Assembly: GCA_947459525.1 (NCBI GenBank) | Contig: CANHDW010000006.1 | Span: forward strand, 1 to 41,863 | Direction of reading: 5' to 3' | Length of the DNA: 41,863 bases | From: Candidatus Caenarcanales bacterium | Lineage (GTDB): Bacteria > Cyanobacteriota > Vampirovibrionia > LMEP-6097 | In this document: piece by piece, positions 25,178 to 33,446 of the stretch | Position numbering within the stretch: position 1 is the stretch's first letter | Layout: each line of letters opens with the position of its first letter | The notes under the pieces: model-generated | Databases searched by the model: none | The model's input: only the letters and a program-made list of their open reading frames with translations | Told to the model about the DNA's origin: nothing | Position numbers and translations under genes: made by a program

Positions 25178-26458
25178 ATGGGACTAGTAATTAACACAAA
25201 TAGATTAAGCCTTGACGCACAGGCAGCTTTAAGAACAAATAATAGAGACTTAGAAGTCACAGCAAAAAGATTATCAACAGGTAAAAGAGTTAATAACGCT
25301 GGTGATGATGCCGCTGGCATGACTATCTCTCAAAGAATAACGTCTGACGTTAGAGCCTATAGAAAGACTATCCAAAACCAAATGGATGGCATAAGTTTAA
25401 TTCAAGTAACAGAGGGTCAGCTCCAAGCTATGCAAGATGATTTGCAGAGAGTAAGAGAGCTGATGATTCAAGCAGCTAACGGTAGCAACGGCGCCGATGA
25501 AAGAAATGCTTTACAAAGAGAAATTAACGAACGCGTGAAAAACGTCGAAGATATTTCCAATACGACTAGGTTCAATAGCGTAACAATGCTTAAAGGCGCT
25601 AGCACTAATAGAACTAACCAGACCGATAGAACTATTCAAAGTGGTATTACGTTTAGTGAAATTACTAATTTACAATTTGGTCCGGCTTATATTGACAAAA
25701 CAGCAGTCGCAACACCAGTTTTCGTCTCTGAAAGAGGAATAAACATAGATGCTAACTATTCTTACACTCCGCTCACTGCAACTCAAAACTCAGCAGCAGC
25801 AGAAGTTACAGCTGGAACAGCTAGCTTCGATTATGTTACCAAGGTAATAGGTGACATCAGAGCTGAATTAACAGCTCAAGGTGCAAGCAGCACAGCTCTT
25901 GATACTTGGCTCGCAGGATTCTTGAATGGTGGAAACTATCAAGCTGATAGCATGGATGACTTATTGCGCGATGCCTATGACAGTAACAGAGCGGTGATTG
26001 GTAGCAGAACAGCTGCTCCTCTCCTAGCTGCAAGCTCGGTAACTAATAAAGCTCTCGACATTATCAAATACTTCCTGCATGATGGCGGGCAATTAGTCGA
26101 AAATGCTAACACTCCAGGCTTTACTTTAAGCCGCCTTAGAGTGACTGGAGCTACTATTAATTCATACGCAAATACTTCACAATCTCATGGTAATTTAGAT
26201 GACATCACTAAGATGATCGATAATATTTCTCGCATGAGATCACACCTTGGTGCCATTCAAGTAAGCATGGAGAGTAAAATTAATTCTCAAGATATATCAG
26301 TAGTAAATCTCGAAGCATCTAAATCTAGAATAATTGACGCAGATATGGCAATGGAAAGCAGCTCTCTCGCTAAACAACAAATTCTGCAAAAATCTGGAGT
26401 AGCTATGCTTTCACAAGCTAATGCTCAACCACAACAGCTACTAGATTTATTACCATAA
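25178..26458 (+). CDS. fliC: Flagellin
   Basis: This is the filament subunit, exported by the flagellar type III system. The N-terminal D0/D1 helices (MGLVINTNRLSLDAQAALRT and on through GDDAAGMTISQRI) and the C-terminal D1/D0 region (SRIIDADMAMESSSLAKQQI to the end) are typical. The middle is a compact D2-like part of about 200 residues, so the whole is a mid-size flagellin of 426. Residues in the D1 LQRVRELMIQAANG match the usual TLR5-site region. It is a single gene in its own unit with promoter, strong ribosome site and terminators; no other flagellar gene is in the window. Confidence 0.97.
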   Translation: MGLVINTNRLSLDAQAALRTNNRDLEVTAKRLSTGKRVNNAGDDAAGMTISQRITSDVRAYRKTIQNQMDGISLIQVTEGQLQAMQDDLQRVRELMIQAANGSNGADERNALQREINERVKNVEDISNTTRFNSVTMLKGASTNRTNQTDRTIQSGITFSEITNLQFGPAYIDKTAVATPVFVSERGINIDANYSYTPLTATQNSAAAEVTAGTASFDYVTKVIGDIRAELTAQGASSTALDTWLAGFLNGGNYQADSMDDLLRDAYDSNRAVIGSRTAAPLLAASSVTNKALDIIKYFLHDGGQLVENANTPGFTLSRLRVTGATINSYANTSQSHGNLDDITKMIDNISRMRSHLGAIQVSMESKINSQDISVVNLEASKSRIIDADMAMESSSLAKQQILQKSGVAMLSQANAQPQQLLDLLP

Positions 26459-26545
26459 AGTAAGACCCTTATTAATAATTTAATTTTCGTAACGTAACAC
26501 AACTGTAACTAAAATAACTGTAACTAATCAAACTAGGTCACTAAG

Positions 26546-26578
26546 TGCCCGAATTCATTCGGGCATCAATTTTATAAA
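26546..26578 (+). terminator. First terminator after flagellin
   Basis: TGCCCGAA-ttca-TTCGGGCA is an 8-bp stem followed by TCAATTTTATAAATTT. It lies 88 bases after the flagellin stop. Confidence 0.6.
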
Positions 26579-26580
26579 TT

Positions 26581-26604
26581 TTGCATCGTACTAGTCGTAT
26601 GCAA
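26581..26604. repeat. Imperfect palindrome between the two terminators
   Basis: TTGCAT-CGT-ACTAGT-CGT-ATGCAA has matching outer and central parts with a mismatched CGT on each side. It could be a protein site or chance. Confidence 0.25.
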
Positions 26605-26612
26605 TGTGCGTT

Positions 26613-26652
26613 AGCCCTGCTGTCTCCTCAGCGGGGCTATTTTATTTTTTGG
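26613..26652 (+). terminator. Strong intrinsic terminator downstream of flagellin
   Basis: AGCCCTGCTG-tctcct-CAGCGGGGCT forms a 10-bp stem (one G-U pair) followed by ATTTTATTTTTT. Directly after the T-run, GGGACTGCTG (26651-26660) equals the outer tip of the dispersed repeat except for one base. The remaining part of this 336-base gap, to 26716, shows nothing else. Confidence 0.8.
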
Positions 26653-26716
26653 GACTGCTGCCAAAATGCCTCAAGAATACAGAAGGATTAATTTTTCAAA
26701 TATCTAAGGTTAACTC

Positions 26717-26746
26717 TTGACAGAATACTGGATTAATAGGATTCTA
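26717..26746 (+). promoter_or_regulatory. Sigma-70 type promoter for yggS-sepF
   Basis: A perfect -35 TTGACA (26717-26722), an 18-base spacer and a weak -10 ATTCTA (26741-26746). The start point would be about 40 bases before the yggS ATG. Confidence 0.45.
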
Positions 26747-26753
26747 TAAGCAT

Positions 26754-26768
26754 GGCCGAGTTTCGGCC
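26754..26768 (+). promoter_or_regulatory. Leader hairpin before yggS
   Basis: GGCCGA-gtt-TCGGCC is a 6-bp GC-rich stem at the predicted transcript start. It has no T-run, so a stabilising or regulatory leader is more likely than a terminator. Confidence 0.35.
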
Positions 26769-26794
26769 CAAAAACACTCAAAAATCCTTTATAA

Positions 26795-27463
26795 ATGGGC
26801 TTAAAAGAAAAACTAAAAACAATAAATGAAAACATTAGCAAATTTGCCAAGCAAAGTAGCGTAAAACTTGTTGCAGTTAGTAAATATGCTAGTGATGAAC
26901 AGATTTTAGAAGCTTATGCAGAGGGAGTTAGGGTTTTTGGTGAAAATTACGTTATTTCTGCTTTAGATAGGATAAATAGAATCAGTAATAATTTTAATAA
27001 CGATGTCGAATGGCATCTTATTGGTACTTTACAGAAAAATAAAGTGAATAAGGCTGTAGGTAATTTTAGACTTATACAATCAGTCAATTCATTAGAGCTT
27101 TTGAAGAGTATTGATAAGCGTTCTGCTTCACTCGGCATAAAACAAGCTGTTTTATTACAGATTAATATATCTAACGAGGCTAATAAAAGTGGCTTCACTT
27201 CTTCAAATTTTGCAAATGAATTAAGTGATTTACTTGATTTTAAAAATATTGAAATTCGTGGATTGATGGCAATGAATGCCTACTTAAGTTCAGAATCAAT
27301 ATTAGATGAAAATTTTAGAATAATGAAAAATCTTCTTGGTCTTCTACAAAATCAAAGACCAGATGCGGAATTTGATTTATCTATAGGAATGTCTAGTGAT
27401 TATTGTGCTGCTCTTCAGCGGGGTTCAACAATGATTAGAATAGGAAAAGCGTTGTTTGGTTAA
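26795..27463 (+). CDS. yggS: PLP homeostasis protein YggS/YlmE (PROSC family)
   Basis: This single-domain PLP-binding barrel keeps pyridoxal phosphate levels steady and has no known enzyme activity. VKLVAVSKY carries the PLP Lys30. FGENYV, WHLIGTLQKNKVNKAVG, LLQINISNEANKSGF and IGMSSDYCAALQRGSTMIRIGKALFG are all family motifs. The 222 residues are normal. sepF follows after 21 bases, an arrangement (ylmE-ylmF) conserved in Firmicutes and Cyanobacteria. Confidence 0.95.
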   Translation: MGLKEKLKTINENISKFAKQSSVKLVAVSKYASDEQILEAYAEGVRVFGENYVISALDRINRISNNFNNDVEWHLIGTLQKNKVNKAVGNFRLIQSVNSLELLKSIDKRSASLGIKQAVLLQINISNEANKSGFTSSNFANELSDLLDFKNIEIRGLMAMNAYLSSESILDENFRIMKNLLGLLQNQRPDAEFDLSIGMSSDYCAALQRGSTMIRIGKALFG

Positions 27464-27484
27464 TAGTAAGGAGTGAGGTAAATT

Positions 27485-28006
27485 ATGTTCAATATAAATA
27501 GGTTATGGTTAGGTCCCAAGTCAGATTCATTAGATGATGGTTTTGATAGTTTATTTGCAGTGAAAGACTCTCAGATACCAGCTCCTAGTCGTGAAGTGGA
27601 AGCCAAATTAAAAGAACTAGACAGAAAATCATCGGAGAGTGGGTCAATGGATGTTATATTTGGAAGTAAAAATACTAACAGTAATCATCTAGAGGCTGTT
27701 ACTACTAAATCAAAATCTATGAATATATTAGTAATAGAGCCAAGAAGCTTCGAAGATAGCATGGAAATAGTGAAAAATTTAAAATCGCGCAATACCGTGA
27801 TCGTCAATCTTCAATATCTAGATAATGAGAGCTCTCAAAGAGTAATAGACTTTGTTAGTGGTGCTGCCGTAGCGATGGATGGTTCTTATGAAAGAGTAGG
27901 TTCTGGTGTTTTCATTTTCGCTCCTATAAACTGTAACCTAAAATCTAATACGAATTCTGACGTATATAACGAGATATTTAATAAAGCCTTTAACCAGCAG
28001 TTCTGA
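27485..28006 (+). CDS. sepF: Cell division protein SepF
   Basis: SepF anchors FtsZ filaments to the membrane and organises the septum in bacteria such as Firmicutes and Cyanobacteria. The C-terminal domain is clear: MNILVIEPRSFEDSMEIVKNLKSRNTVIVNLQYLD, then RVIDFVSGAAVAMDGSYERVGSGVFIFAP. The N-terminus (MFNINRLWLGPK) is shorter than usual but could be the membrane-binding helix. A Ser-rich linker joins them. AAGGAGTGAGG gives a strong ribosome site. Its end overlaps the end of convergent dprA by 17 bases. Confidence 0.94.
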   Translation: MFNINRLWLGPKSDSLDDGFDSLFAVKDSQIPAPSREVEAKLKELDRKSSESGSMDVIFGSKNTNSNHLEAVTTKSKSMNILVIEPRSFEDSMEIVKNLKSRNTVIVNLQYLDNESSQRVIDFVSGAAVAMDGSYERVGSGVFIFAPINCNLKSNTNSDVYNEIFNKAFNQQF

Positions 28007-28979
28007 AGAACTCTCCATTAATCGCTCTGCCTATTTCACCTTTTACCTCTAGCCGTGATAAAAGCATGGAAAGAGTGGTCGGATTTATTTCAGCCTTTAT
28101 TTTCAAATGCTCAAAACTATGAATCCCAGATTCAATCAAAGTTAGCAAAGCATCAGCAAGTATTTTATTATTACAAAATTCTGATCCATGACAAGGTTTC
28201 ATAATCTCCGTTTTTGTATTTTCAGCACAAGCATCTTGGAACTGTCTCAGCCCTGAAACCGCACGTGGTGCAGAGGTCTCAATTAAAGAGGGGAACTGCT
28301 GAAAAATAATATCCTCAGCTGAATTTAAAGATTTCGCTTTTCCAGACTCTAATAATTCGTGATTCCCTGCAAAATTAAGATTAAATCCTTGAGCTGAAAA
28401 AGCGAAAAGATTTTTTTTATATTTCAACGCATATTTAGCCGTAATTAAAGAACCACTTTCCTTAGCAGCTTGAATTAATACCGTAGATCTAGATAAGGCA
28501 GCTATCAAGCGATTACGATAAGCAAAAGTCCAACGCTGAGCAACCGCAAAGGGCTCAAATTCACTAATAATCAAAGACCCCTTCGTTTCCCTCAGTTTTT
28601 TAATAAAAAAAGAATTCATATCAAACTGAGAAGCTAATATGCCTGAACCAAGAACAATAATAGTCGGCATAGAGTTTTCTAAAGCTGCAACATGGGCTGT
28701 CATATCAATCCCTTTAGCACCACCACTGACTATGGTCGCTGGGTAGGGTGATAATGCTTTCACTAAAGAATTTGTAAAATGCTTAGCGTAAAGATCAGCA
28801 TTACGCGCTCCGACTATAGCGATATTATTAGCTTCATTAAGCAGCTCAATATCACCAATATAGTAAAGTTTTTTAGGTGCATCATTAATTAAAGCTAAGG
28901 ATAAGGGAAAGCCCTCATCTGTAATTTTTAAAGATTTTACTCCTAAGTTATTTAATATTTTACTTTCAGCATTATTCAT
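27990..28979 (-). CDS. dprA: DNA processing protein DprA
   Basis: DprA loads RecA on single-stranded DNA taken up in transformation. The extended Rossmann core shows IAIVGARNA, IVSGGAKGIDMTAH, VLGSGI, YRNRLIAALSRSTVLIQAAKESGSLITAKYAL. A C-terminal winged-helix (DML1-like) domain starts near ILADALLTLIESGIHS. The usual N-terminal SAM/helix-hairpin region is reduced to about 20 residues, so at 329 residues it is at the short end. The linker has two Cys pairs (DACAENTKTEIMKPCHG). The ATG is preceded by a perfect palindrome in the ribosome-binding zone. Confidence 0.93.
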   Translation of the reverse strand: MNNAESKILNNLGVKSLKITDEGFPLSLALINDAPKKLYYIGDIELLNEANNIAIVGARNADLYAKHFTNSLVKALSPYPATIVSGGAKGIDMTAHVAALENSMPTIIVLGSGILASQFDMNSFFIKKLRETKGSLIISEFEPFAVAQRWTFAYRNRLIAALSRSTVLIQAAKESGSLITAKYALKYKKNLFAFSAQGFNLNFAGNHELLESGKAKSLNSAEDIIFQQFPSLIETSAPRAVSGLRQFQDACAENTKTEIMKPCHGSEFCNNKILADALLTLIESGIHSFEHLKIKAEINPTTLSMLLSRLEVKGEIGRAINGEFFRTAG

Positions 28980-28984
28980 TGCAC

Positions 28985-29010
28985 GATACCCTTATATTCA
29001 TAAGGGTATC
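28985..29010. promoter_or_regulatory. Perfect 11-bp inverted repeat before dprA
   Basis: GATACCCTTAT-attc-ATAAGGGTATC ends 6 bases before the dprA start codon. It may be an operator, a translation-blocking hairpin or the terminator of the gene upstream; it has no T-run. Confidence 0.55.
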
Positions 29011-29032
29011 ATGGATTTGAAAAGTTTTCATA

Positions 29033-29046
29033 TTAAGGGACTGTTA
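29033..29046 (-). repeat. Repeat end at the stop codon of the 387-residue gene
   Basis: Minus-strand TAACAGTCCCTTAA contains the stop codon. It matches the right tip of the dispersed repeat, including the copy 950 bases upstream in the same gene (CAACAGTCCCTTAA). Confidence 0.45.
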
Positions 29047-30207
29047 TTGGCGTGTAACTGTTTTAGAAACTGGTTCCTTGGAAATCATCCCCCAGAAAGC
29101 AGAAATAGTTTCATTAGCACCACAGAATAGTTGAGCAAGACTATCTTGGACTGGCGGAGGAACATATCTATTCAATAATTCACCAACAGAGACAAGTGTA
29201 TATGGGAATCCAACTTTAAAGTCATTACTTTTCATTACCTCTGCTAGTGCTTTCTCTGCCCCATACTTTTCTCTAGCTTCCTTATAAGCTTTATACATTA
29301 GCCATAAATCACCACCCACGCCGCTTAAATTTCTAACAAACCCTATAGACTTAGCTTTATTAGTACTAACTTCATCTCCAATAATACTTGAGCCGATTAG
29401 GGTAGAAGAAATGAGTCCAGTAGGGACTATAATTTTTAAAATATTCTCAATAGGGTCATCACCTTTTTTCAATTTACTAAATGAATCTCCTATACTATTT
29501 TTAAGCTCACGAAGAAAAAAATTAATATTCTCCCCTAGGGATTTAAAATTCTGAGCATCATATTTTTCCTTGCCTATAGCTAATTTCGCCATTTGTACAC
29601 CAGGAAAGAATCCAGAAGAAACACTGAAATTAGCTGGCTTGGACTGAAATAACTTAGCGACTAAAGAATAAATTCTCGAAACACCATCCATAAAATCATT
29701 CTTCACGAGGGAATTTATACCAGCTAAAGCATTCGGTAAAACAGTAATCGTCTTTGAATACCAAAGCGAGGCATTATAAGATAGTTTTTTTATCGCTGGA
29801 GGTAAGTTAGAACCTTCGACAAAACTATCTAAAAAATGTAATGCCGCGCCAATAGAAGAAATGATTACAGGTCTATAGCCCTTATTCAATCCATCTATCG
29901 CAGGTTTAAAAATTTTTTGAATAGTCTTAAAAAATTGATTTTCAGAAACTGCTACTTCTTTTTTATTCTCTAAATTTAGTTCATTATTAAGGGACTGTTG
30001 CGGAACTCCAATTTCGGCAACTGTGCCATTAAGGGTCTGCTGATCCTTAACCTCTGCCTGAGCTAAATTCTTCGCAAAAAGCTTAGAAGATGACGGAGAA
30101 ACGTCTTCTATTTTCTTTTCAGCAGCAGGCTTTATCTCAGGCTCAATAATGCCTAAAGAAGAATTTATACTTTGCTCTGGAGAGAGCGTATTTGTAATTA
30201 ATGCCAT
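29044..30207 (-). CDS. Unknown protein, paralogue A of a three-gene family
   Basis: No family is recognised. The first 85 or so residues are polar and Ser/Gln/Glu-rich (probably disordered). The rest is helical with several amphipathic or hydrophobic stretches, such as IISSIGAALHFLDS, WYSKTITVLPNALAGINSLVKND and SIGFVRNLSGVGGDLWL. The same three landmarks, in the same order and spacing, occur in the two divergent genes at 30442 and 31999. There is no signal peptide. A dispersed-repeat copy adds VAEIGVPQQSL at about residues 63-73, and another repeat tip supplies the stop. A membrane-associated or secreted effector-like role is only a guess. Confidence 0.65.
   Translation of the reverse strand: MALITNTLSPEQSINSSLGIIEPEIKPAAEKKIEDVSPSSSKLFAKNLAQAEVKDQQTLNGTVAEIGVPQQSLNNELNLENKKEVAVSENQFFKTIQKIFKPAIDGLNKGYRPVIISSIGAALHFLDSFVEGSNLPPAIKKLSYNASLWYSKTITVLPNALAGINSLVKNDFMDGVSRIYSLVAKLFQSKPANFSVSSGFFPGVQMAKLAIGKEKYDAQNFKSLGENINFFLRELKNSIGDSFSKLKKGDDPIENILKIIVPTGLISSTLIGSSIIGDEVSTNKAKSIGFVRNLSGVGGDLWLMYKAYKEAREKYGAEKALAEVMKSNDFKVGFPYTLVSVGELLNRYVPPPVQDSLAQLFCGANETISAFWGMISKEPVSKTVTRQ
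29988..30019 (-). repeat. Dispersed-repeat copy embedded in paralogue A
   Basis: Minus-strand TGCCGAAATTGGAGTTCCGC then AACAGTCCCTTA matches the right end of the element exactly in its tip and reads AEIGVPQQSL. It lies in the disordered N-terminal part. Confidence 0.72.
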
Positions 30208-30441
30208 TTAAGGTATAAAAATATAAGAACTAAAATAAAAAAAATTTACAGGATTCTTAATTAAAGAATCTCAAAAAGCCATTATCAGCTACACATTCGC
30301 TGTGCTGAAAAAATATTGGAATTAGTTGTGATTACCAACATTTGAAATACTTGTTATTATTGTAACATCATTTCGTATTTAATATTTACATTAAGACTCC
30401 AGTCAATGTGTTAATATATATTCACATCAACTCACATATTC
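30208..30441. other. Divergent intergenic region between paralogues A and B
   Basis: The 234 bases are very AT-rich and must hold both promoters. A TAATAT at 30411-30416 is a possible -10 for the plus-strand gene, but I find no convincing -35. No repeat copy is seen here. Confidence 0.4.
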
Positions 30442-31992
30442 GTGCTAAATATCACTTCCGACCAAGTTAGACTTCAAGAGCCTGTTGGACTAGTCAGTCA
30501 ACAAGTAGATAAACACGCTCATCACACAAAAACTGATTTAGCAAATCACAGCAACCCAAGTCCTGAAAACCAATTATCATCACAAAAAGGAATCCATGAT
30601 AATAAAGTACTTTCAAATAACACAGTTATCCATGAAACTGAAGAATTTCGCGACTTTCTGCACTCTTTTAAAGAGCTTTTAAACTCCTCGACCCCTGAGC
30701 AAAATATCAATATTGATATATTAAAGACTTTCCTCCAAGCTAGTGCTGGAATTATTACTGGTTCTCACTTAGAAAAATCCCATCAAGGATTAGATAAATT
30801 TACTGATGATGCTATAAAAAATTCTCTAACGAAAATAAATCTTGATATTCCGCACCAAGAATCCAAACTTAGCGTAAGAAATTCTTTCCAAGAATTAATT
30901 GAAGGCATTTACAGTAAAGCGCCTCAACTAATTATAAAAAATCAAGAAGACAGCACCTCAGACCTCCCAAAATATACTAATAAAACTTTTGAGACTATTT
31001 TTAATAAGATTAGACCTATTACAGATTTAATTACAAAAAAACAGATACCATTATCCGTATTCGGCTCAATCACACATGGCTTAGATGCATTAATTAGAGT
31101 TACAGGCTTCGGGAAAAACCACGAAAAACAAATCGGCGACCTGTCTATGTGGTGGTCAAAAGTAGTAAACCCCCTCGGTAACATTTTAATGGGAATAGAA
31201 TCATTAGCGAAAAATGATTTAATAGATGCCCTAACTAGGTTTTCAATGATCGAAAAATTTACGGTTAAAGAACCTGCTAATTTAGGAATTCCACTAGGGC
31301 TATTCCTCTCCCATAAAATGGCAGTAATGACGGCACAGAACACTGGCATTATCCCTAATGTACAAAAATCTTTCAAAAGCATGGGAGAATCAGTTAACTA
31401 TTATGCTAATTTTTATAAGAAATTTTTAGGGACTTTAACCAAACAGCTTAAAGAGAATGTAGGTGTAGCTAGAAAATTAGAAAACCTCGCTGTTCTCTAT
31501 AGCTATCCCGTATTAGCTATTTCTGGCATAATCGGTTCTCTTACGATTAAAGATCAACTTAATACTCCTTATGCAAGGTTAATTGGTTTTTTACGTAATT
31601 CGGCAGGTGGATTATGTGACATAACTTTCAGTGCACAAAGAATGCGCAAATTAACAGAAACGGCAAAAGAAAATCAGGAAGCGAAGCCAGAACTTAAAGA
31701 TTTCTTTAAAGATTATCAAATAAGCTTTATGTGGAAATATTTAGCAAATTCATTACTAGATTTAACTATGCGTATTTGGAATGATCCTAAAGCAGTAACA
31801 GTTCAATCACAGATATCTAACTCAATCTATGAAATAGCTAATGCTGAATCTGGTCAAGATCACGAAGAACCAAAATCTAAAATTCTAAAAGCTCCATTAA
31901 ATGCCGCAAATAATATAGTTCATTTTACTCAAAGACTCAAATCAATCAATGAAACAAGACAAGCCAACCACGTAGCAGCAAGCATAACATAA
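30442..31992 (+). CDS. Unknown protein, paralogue B of a three-gene family
   Basis: This 516-residue protein (GTG start) has a polar, His/Asn/Gln-rich N-terminus of about 180 residues. The following domain is shared with its neighbours: SVFGSITHGLDALIR, WWSKVVNPLGNILMGIESLAKND, KSMGESVNYY, a hydrophobic VLAISGIIGSLTIKD and LIGFLRNSAGGLCDITF. These line up in order with paralogue A (for example SLGENINFF and STLIGSSIIGDE). No signal peptide or known domain is seen. It is probably co-transcribed with the next gene, 6 bases away. Function is unknown. Confidence 0.65.
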   Translation: MLNITSDQVRLQEPVGLVSQQVDKHAHHTKTDLANHSNPSPENQLSSQKGIHDNKVLSNNTVIHETEEFRDFLHSFKELLNSSTPEQNINIDILKTFLQASAGIITGSHLEKSHQGLDKFTDDAIKNSLTKINLDIPHQESKLSVRNSFQELIEGIYSKAPQLIIKNQEDSTSDLPKYTNKTFETIFNKIRPITDLITKKQIPLSVFGSITHGLDALIRVTGFGKNHEKQIGDLSMWWSKVVNPLGNILMGIESLAKNDLIDALTRFSMIEKFTVKEPANLGIPLGLFLSHKMAVMTAQNTGIIPNVQKSFKSMGESVNYYANFYKKFLGTLTKQLKENVGVARKLENLAVLYSYPVLAISGIIGSLTIKDQLNTPYARLIGFLRNSAGGLCDITFSAQRMRKLTETAKENQEAKPELKDFFKDYQISFMWKYLANSLLDLTMRIWNDPKAVTVQSQISNSIYEIANAESGQDHEEPKSKILKAPLNAANNIVHFTQRLKSINETRQANHVAASIT

Positions 31993-31998
31993 TAACGC

Positions 31999-33096
31999 AT
32001 GAATTTAAGCCTTGCCACGAAGCATAATCACATACTGAAATCTGATATTAAAAATCGGGTCGAAAATTCCACTTCATTAGAGCAGCAAAATCCTCATACA
32101 TCAATAGCACATGAGAATCACGAGAATAAGGAAAACGCAGAAAATGATATTACGCATCAATCTCTAGCTTCTAATCTGCATGCTCCTCAGCAGCCTCTTA
32201 ATCCACTTCTTCAGTTTTACCAAAACAACTCAGAATACCTAAATAAACTTGCGATGTCTGGTTCTTATGTAGGTATAGGCTTACACGGTCTAGCATCAGT
32301 GGCACCATTCTTAAAATCCCTTCCTAAGCCAGTTAGAGAGATGCCCCACAAATTAGCCACCTTCTATTCACGCTACCTGAGTGGCATTCCCATGGTAATA
32401 TTCTCTATCCCTCAATTTATCGCCAAAGATACTATTAAAGCTATCGGTCAAATTAGTGCTGCTGTCTCATTTCCTTTTATTAAAACCGTCGAAAATATGC
32501 CCGTAGGCTCTAGCCTTTTCTGTGGGATAAAAACTGCGATAGAAGCTATAGAAGAATATAAAGGTCCTAAGGTTAGCAGGAAATCCGATTCTTTATTACA
32601 TCAGATAGAAGAATTTACCTCTAATTACGGACGAATGTGGAAAGATTCTTTATCTAAACTATTATCAAACGAAAGTTCTCTTGAAGAAAAATTTAGACAT
32701 TTCTGTAATATCTCATTCTTACCTGGTTACTCTGGAGCTCAAGCCTTAGGAATGCTCTTTTGTAGAGAGCGTATCTCAGATAAAAATAGCTCTAAGATAA
32801 TAGACGGGATTGCAAGAGGAACTCGAACTGAACGTGGTATTCTAGGAGTCGTTACTGATATATTCTTGCTTGGTTCTAAAATAGCTGCATCTCGAACTGT
32901 TGGTATAACTTTTGCTGGTAGCAGCCTTCTTTCCTTAGCCACGCCTTGGGTAGATAAAATATTCAGTAAGCATCCAAAAGAAACTCAAGAGAAAATTCTT
33001 AATACTCTCGGTCAAACCTGCAAGGCTTTAGATGAATTGGGTAACGTACTCTGGTCTAAAATACCGAAAGAATCCAATTTAGCAGCAGTTTCTTAA
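31999..33096 (+). CDS. Unknown protein, paralogue C of a three-gene family
   Basis: This 365-residue protein has a polar N-terminus of about 70 residues containing HENHENKENAEND, a decayed copy of the dispersed repeat. The shared domain follows: SYVGIGLHGLASVAPF, FYSRYLSGIPMVIFSIPQFIAKD, a central helical part, and IARGTRTERGILGVVTDIFLLG. It is the most diverged of the three and the similarity is clearest at the first two landmarks. It starts 6 bases after paralogue B. No signal peptide or known domain is recognised. Confidence 0.62.
   Translation: MNLSLATKHNHILKSDIKNRVENSTSLEQQNPHTSIAHENHENKENAENDITHQSLASNLHAPQQPLNPLLQFYQNNSEYLNKLAMSGSYVGIGLHGLASVAPFLKSLPKPVREMPHKLATFYSRYLSGIPMVIFSIPQFIAKDTIKAIGQISAAVSFPFIKTVENMPVGSSLFCGIKTAIEAIEEYKGPKVSRKSDSLLHQIEEFTSNYGRMWKDSLSKLLSNESSLEEKFRHFCNISFLPGYSGAQALGMLFCRERISDKNSSKIIDGIARGTRTERGILGVVTDIFLLGSKIAASRTVGITFAGSSLLSLATPWVDKIFSKHPKETQEKILNTLGQTCKALDELGNVLWSKIPKESNLAAVS
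32110..32146 (+). repeat. Decayed dispersed-repeat copy embedded in paralogue C
   Basis: CATGAGAATCACGAGAATAA then GGAAAACGCAGAAAATG aligns with CATGAGGATCATGAGGACGACGAAAACGCAGAAATTG of the full copies, in the same frame (HENHENKENAEN against HEDHEDDENAEI). Confidence 0.6.
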
Positions 33097-33159
33097 AATT
33101 AGCTAAAAAATAAGCTTCTAGATATTTACAAAAAGAACCCCACTGATTATACTTGAGGC

Positions 33160-33420
33160 ATGATGAAAAAATTGATCAGTTCTTTAGTTGTTCTTGGTTT
33201 TGTATCTACTCCAGCCTTCGCTGATGGTGTTTACAAATCAAAGCCTACATGCAAAAATGGCAAGTGTAAAACTTGTGATTTTGGTTGTGGACTTTGGAAA
33301 GCTACTAAATTCACTCTTAAGCTTCCATTCAGAATCGTTACTTCAACAGGTAAAGGTGTCTATGATCTAATCGTTGATCAAGATTTCTCTGGATTTGAAG
33401 AAGGTTACGAATTAATCTAG
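33160..33420 (+). CDS. Small secreted cysteine-containing protein
   Basis: The 86 residues start with a clear signal peptide (MMKKLISSLVVLGFVSTPAFA, cleavage before DG). The mature part has four close cysteines, CKNGKCKTCDFGC, then KATKFTLKLPFRIVTSTGKG and an acidic end (DQDFSGFEEGYELI). The cysteines may bind metal or form disulfides in the periplasm. No family is recognised. GAGGC lies just before the ATGATG start. The companion ORF in another frame at 33188 is a shadow. Confidence 0.72.
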   Translation: MMKKLISSLVVLGFVSTPAFADGVYKSKPTCKNGKCKTCDFGCGLWKATKFTLKLPFRIVTSTGKGVYDLIVDQDFSGFEEGYELI

Positions 33421-33446
33421 TATAGTTTTACTGAACAATTAATATT

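Noticed and set aside
28190-28240. AENTKTEIM in the DprA linker as another repeat copy
   Set aside because: The DNA matches the core too poorly and the linker is naturally variable in DprA.
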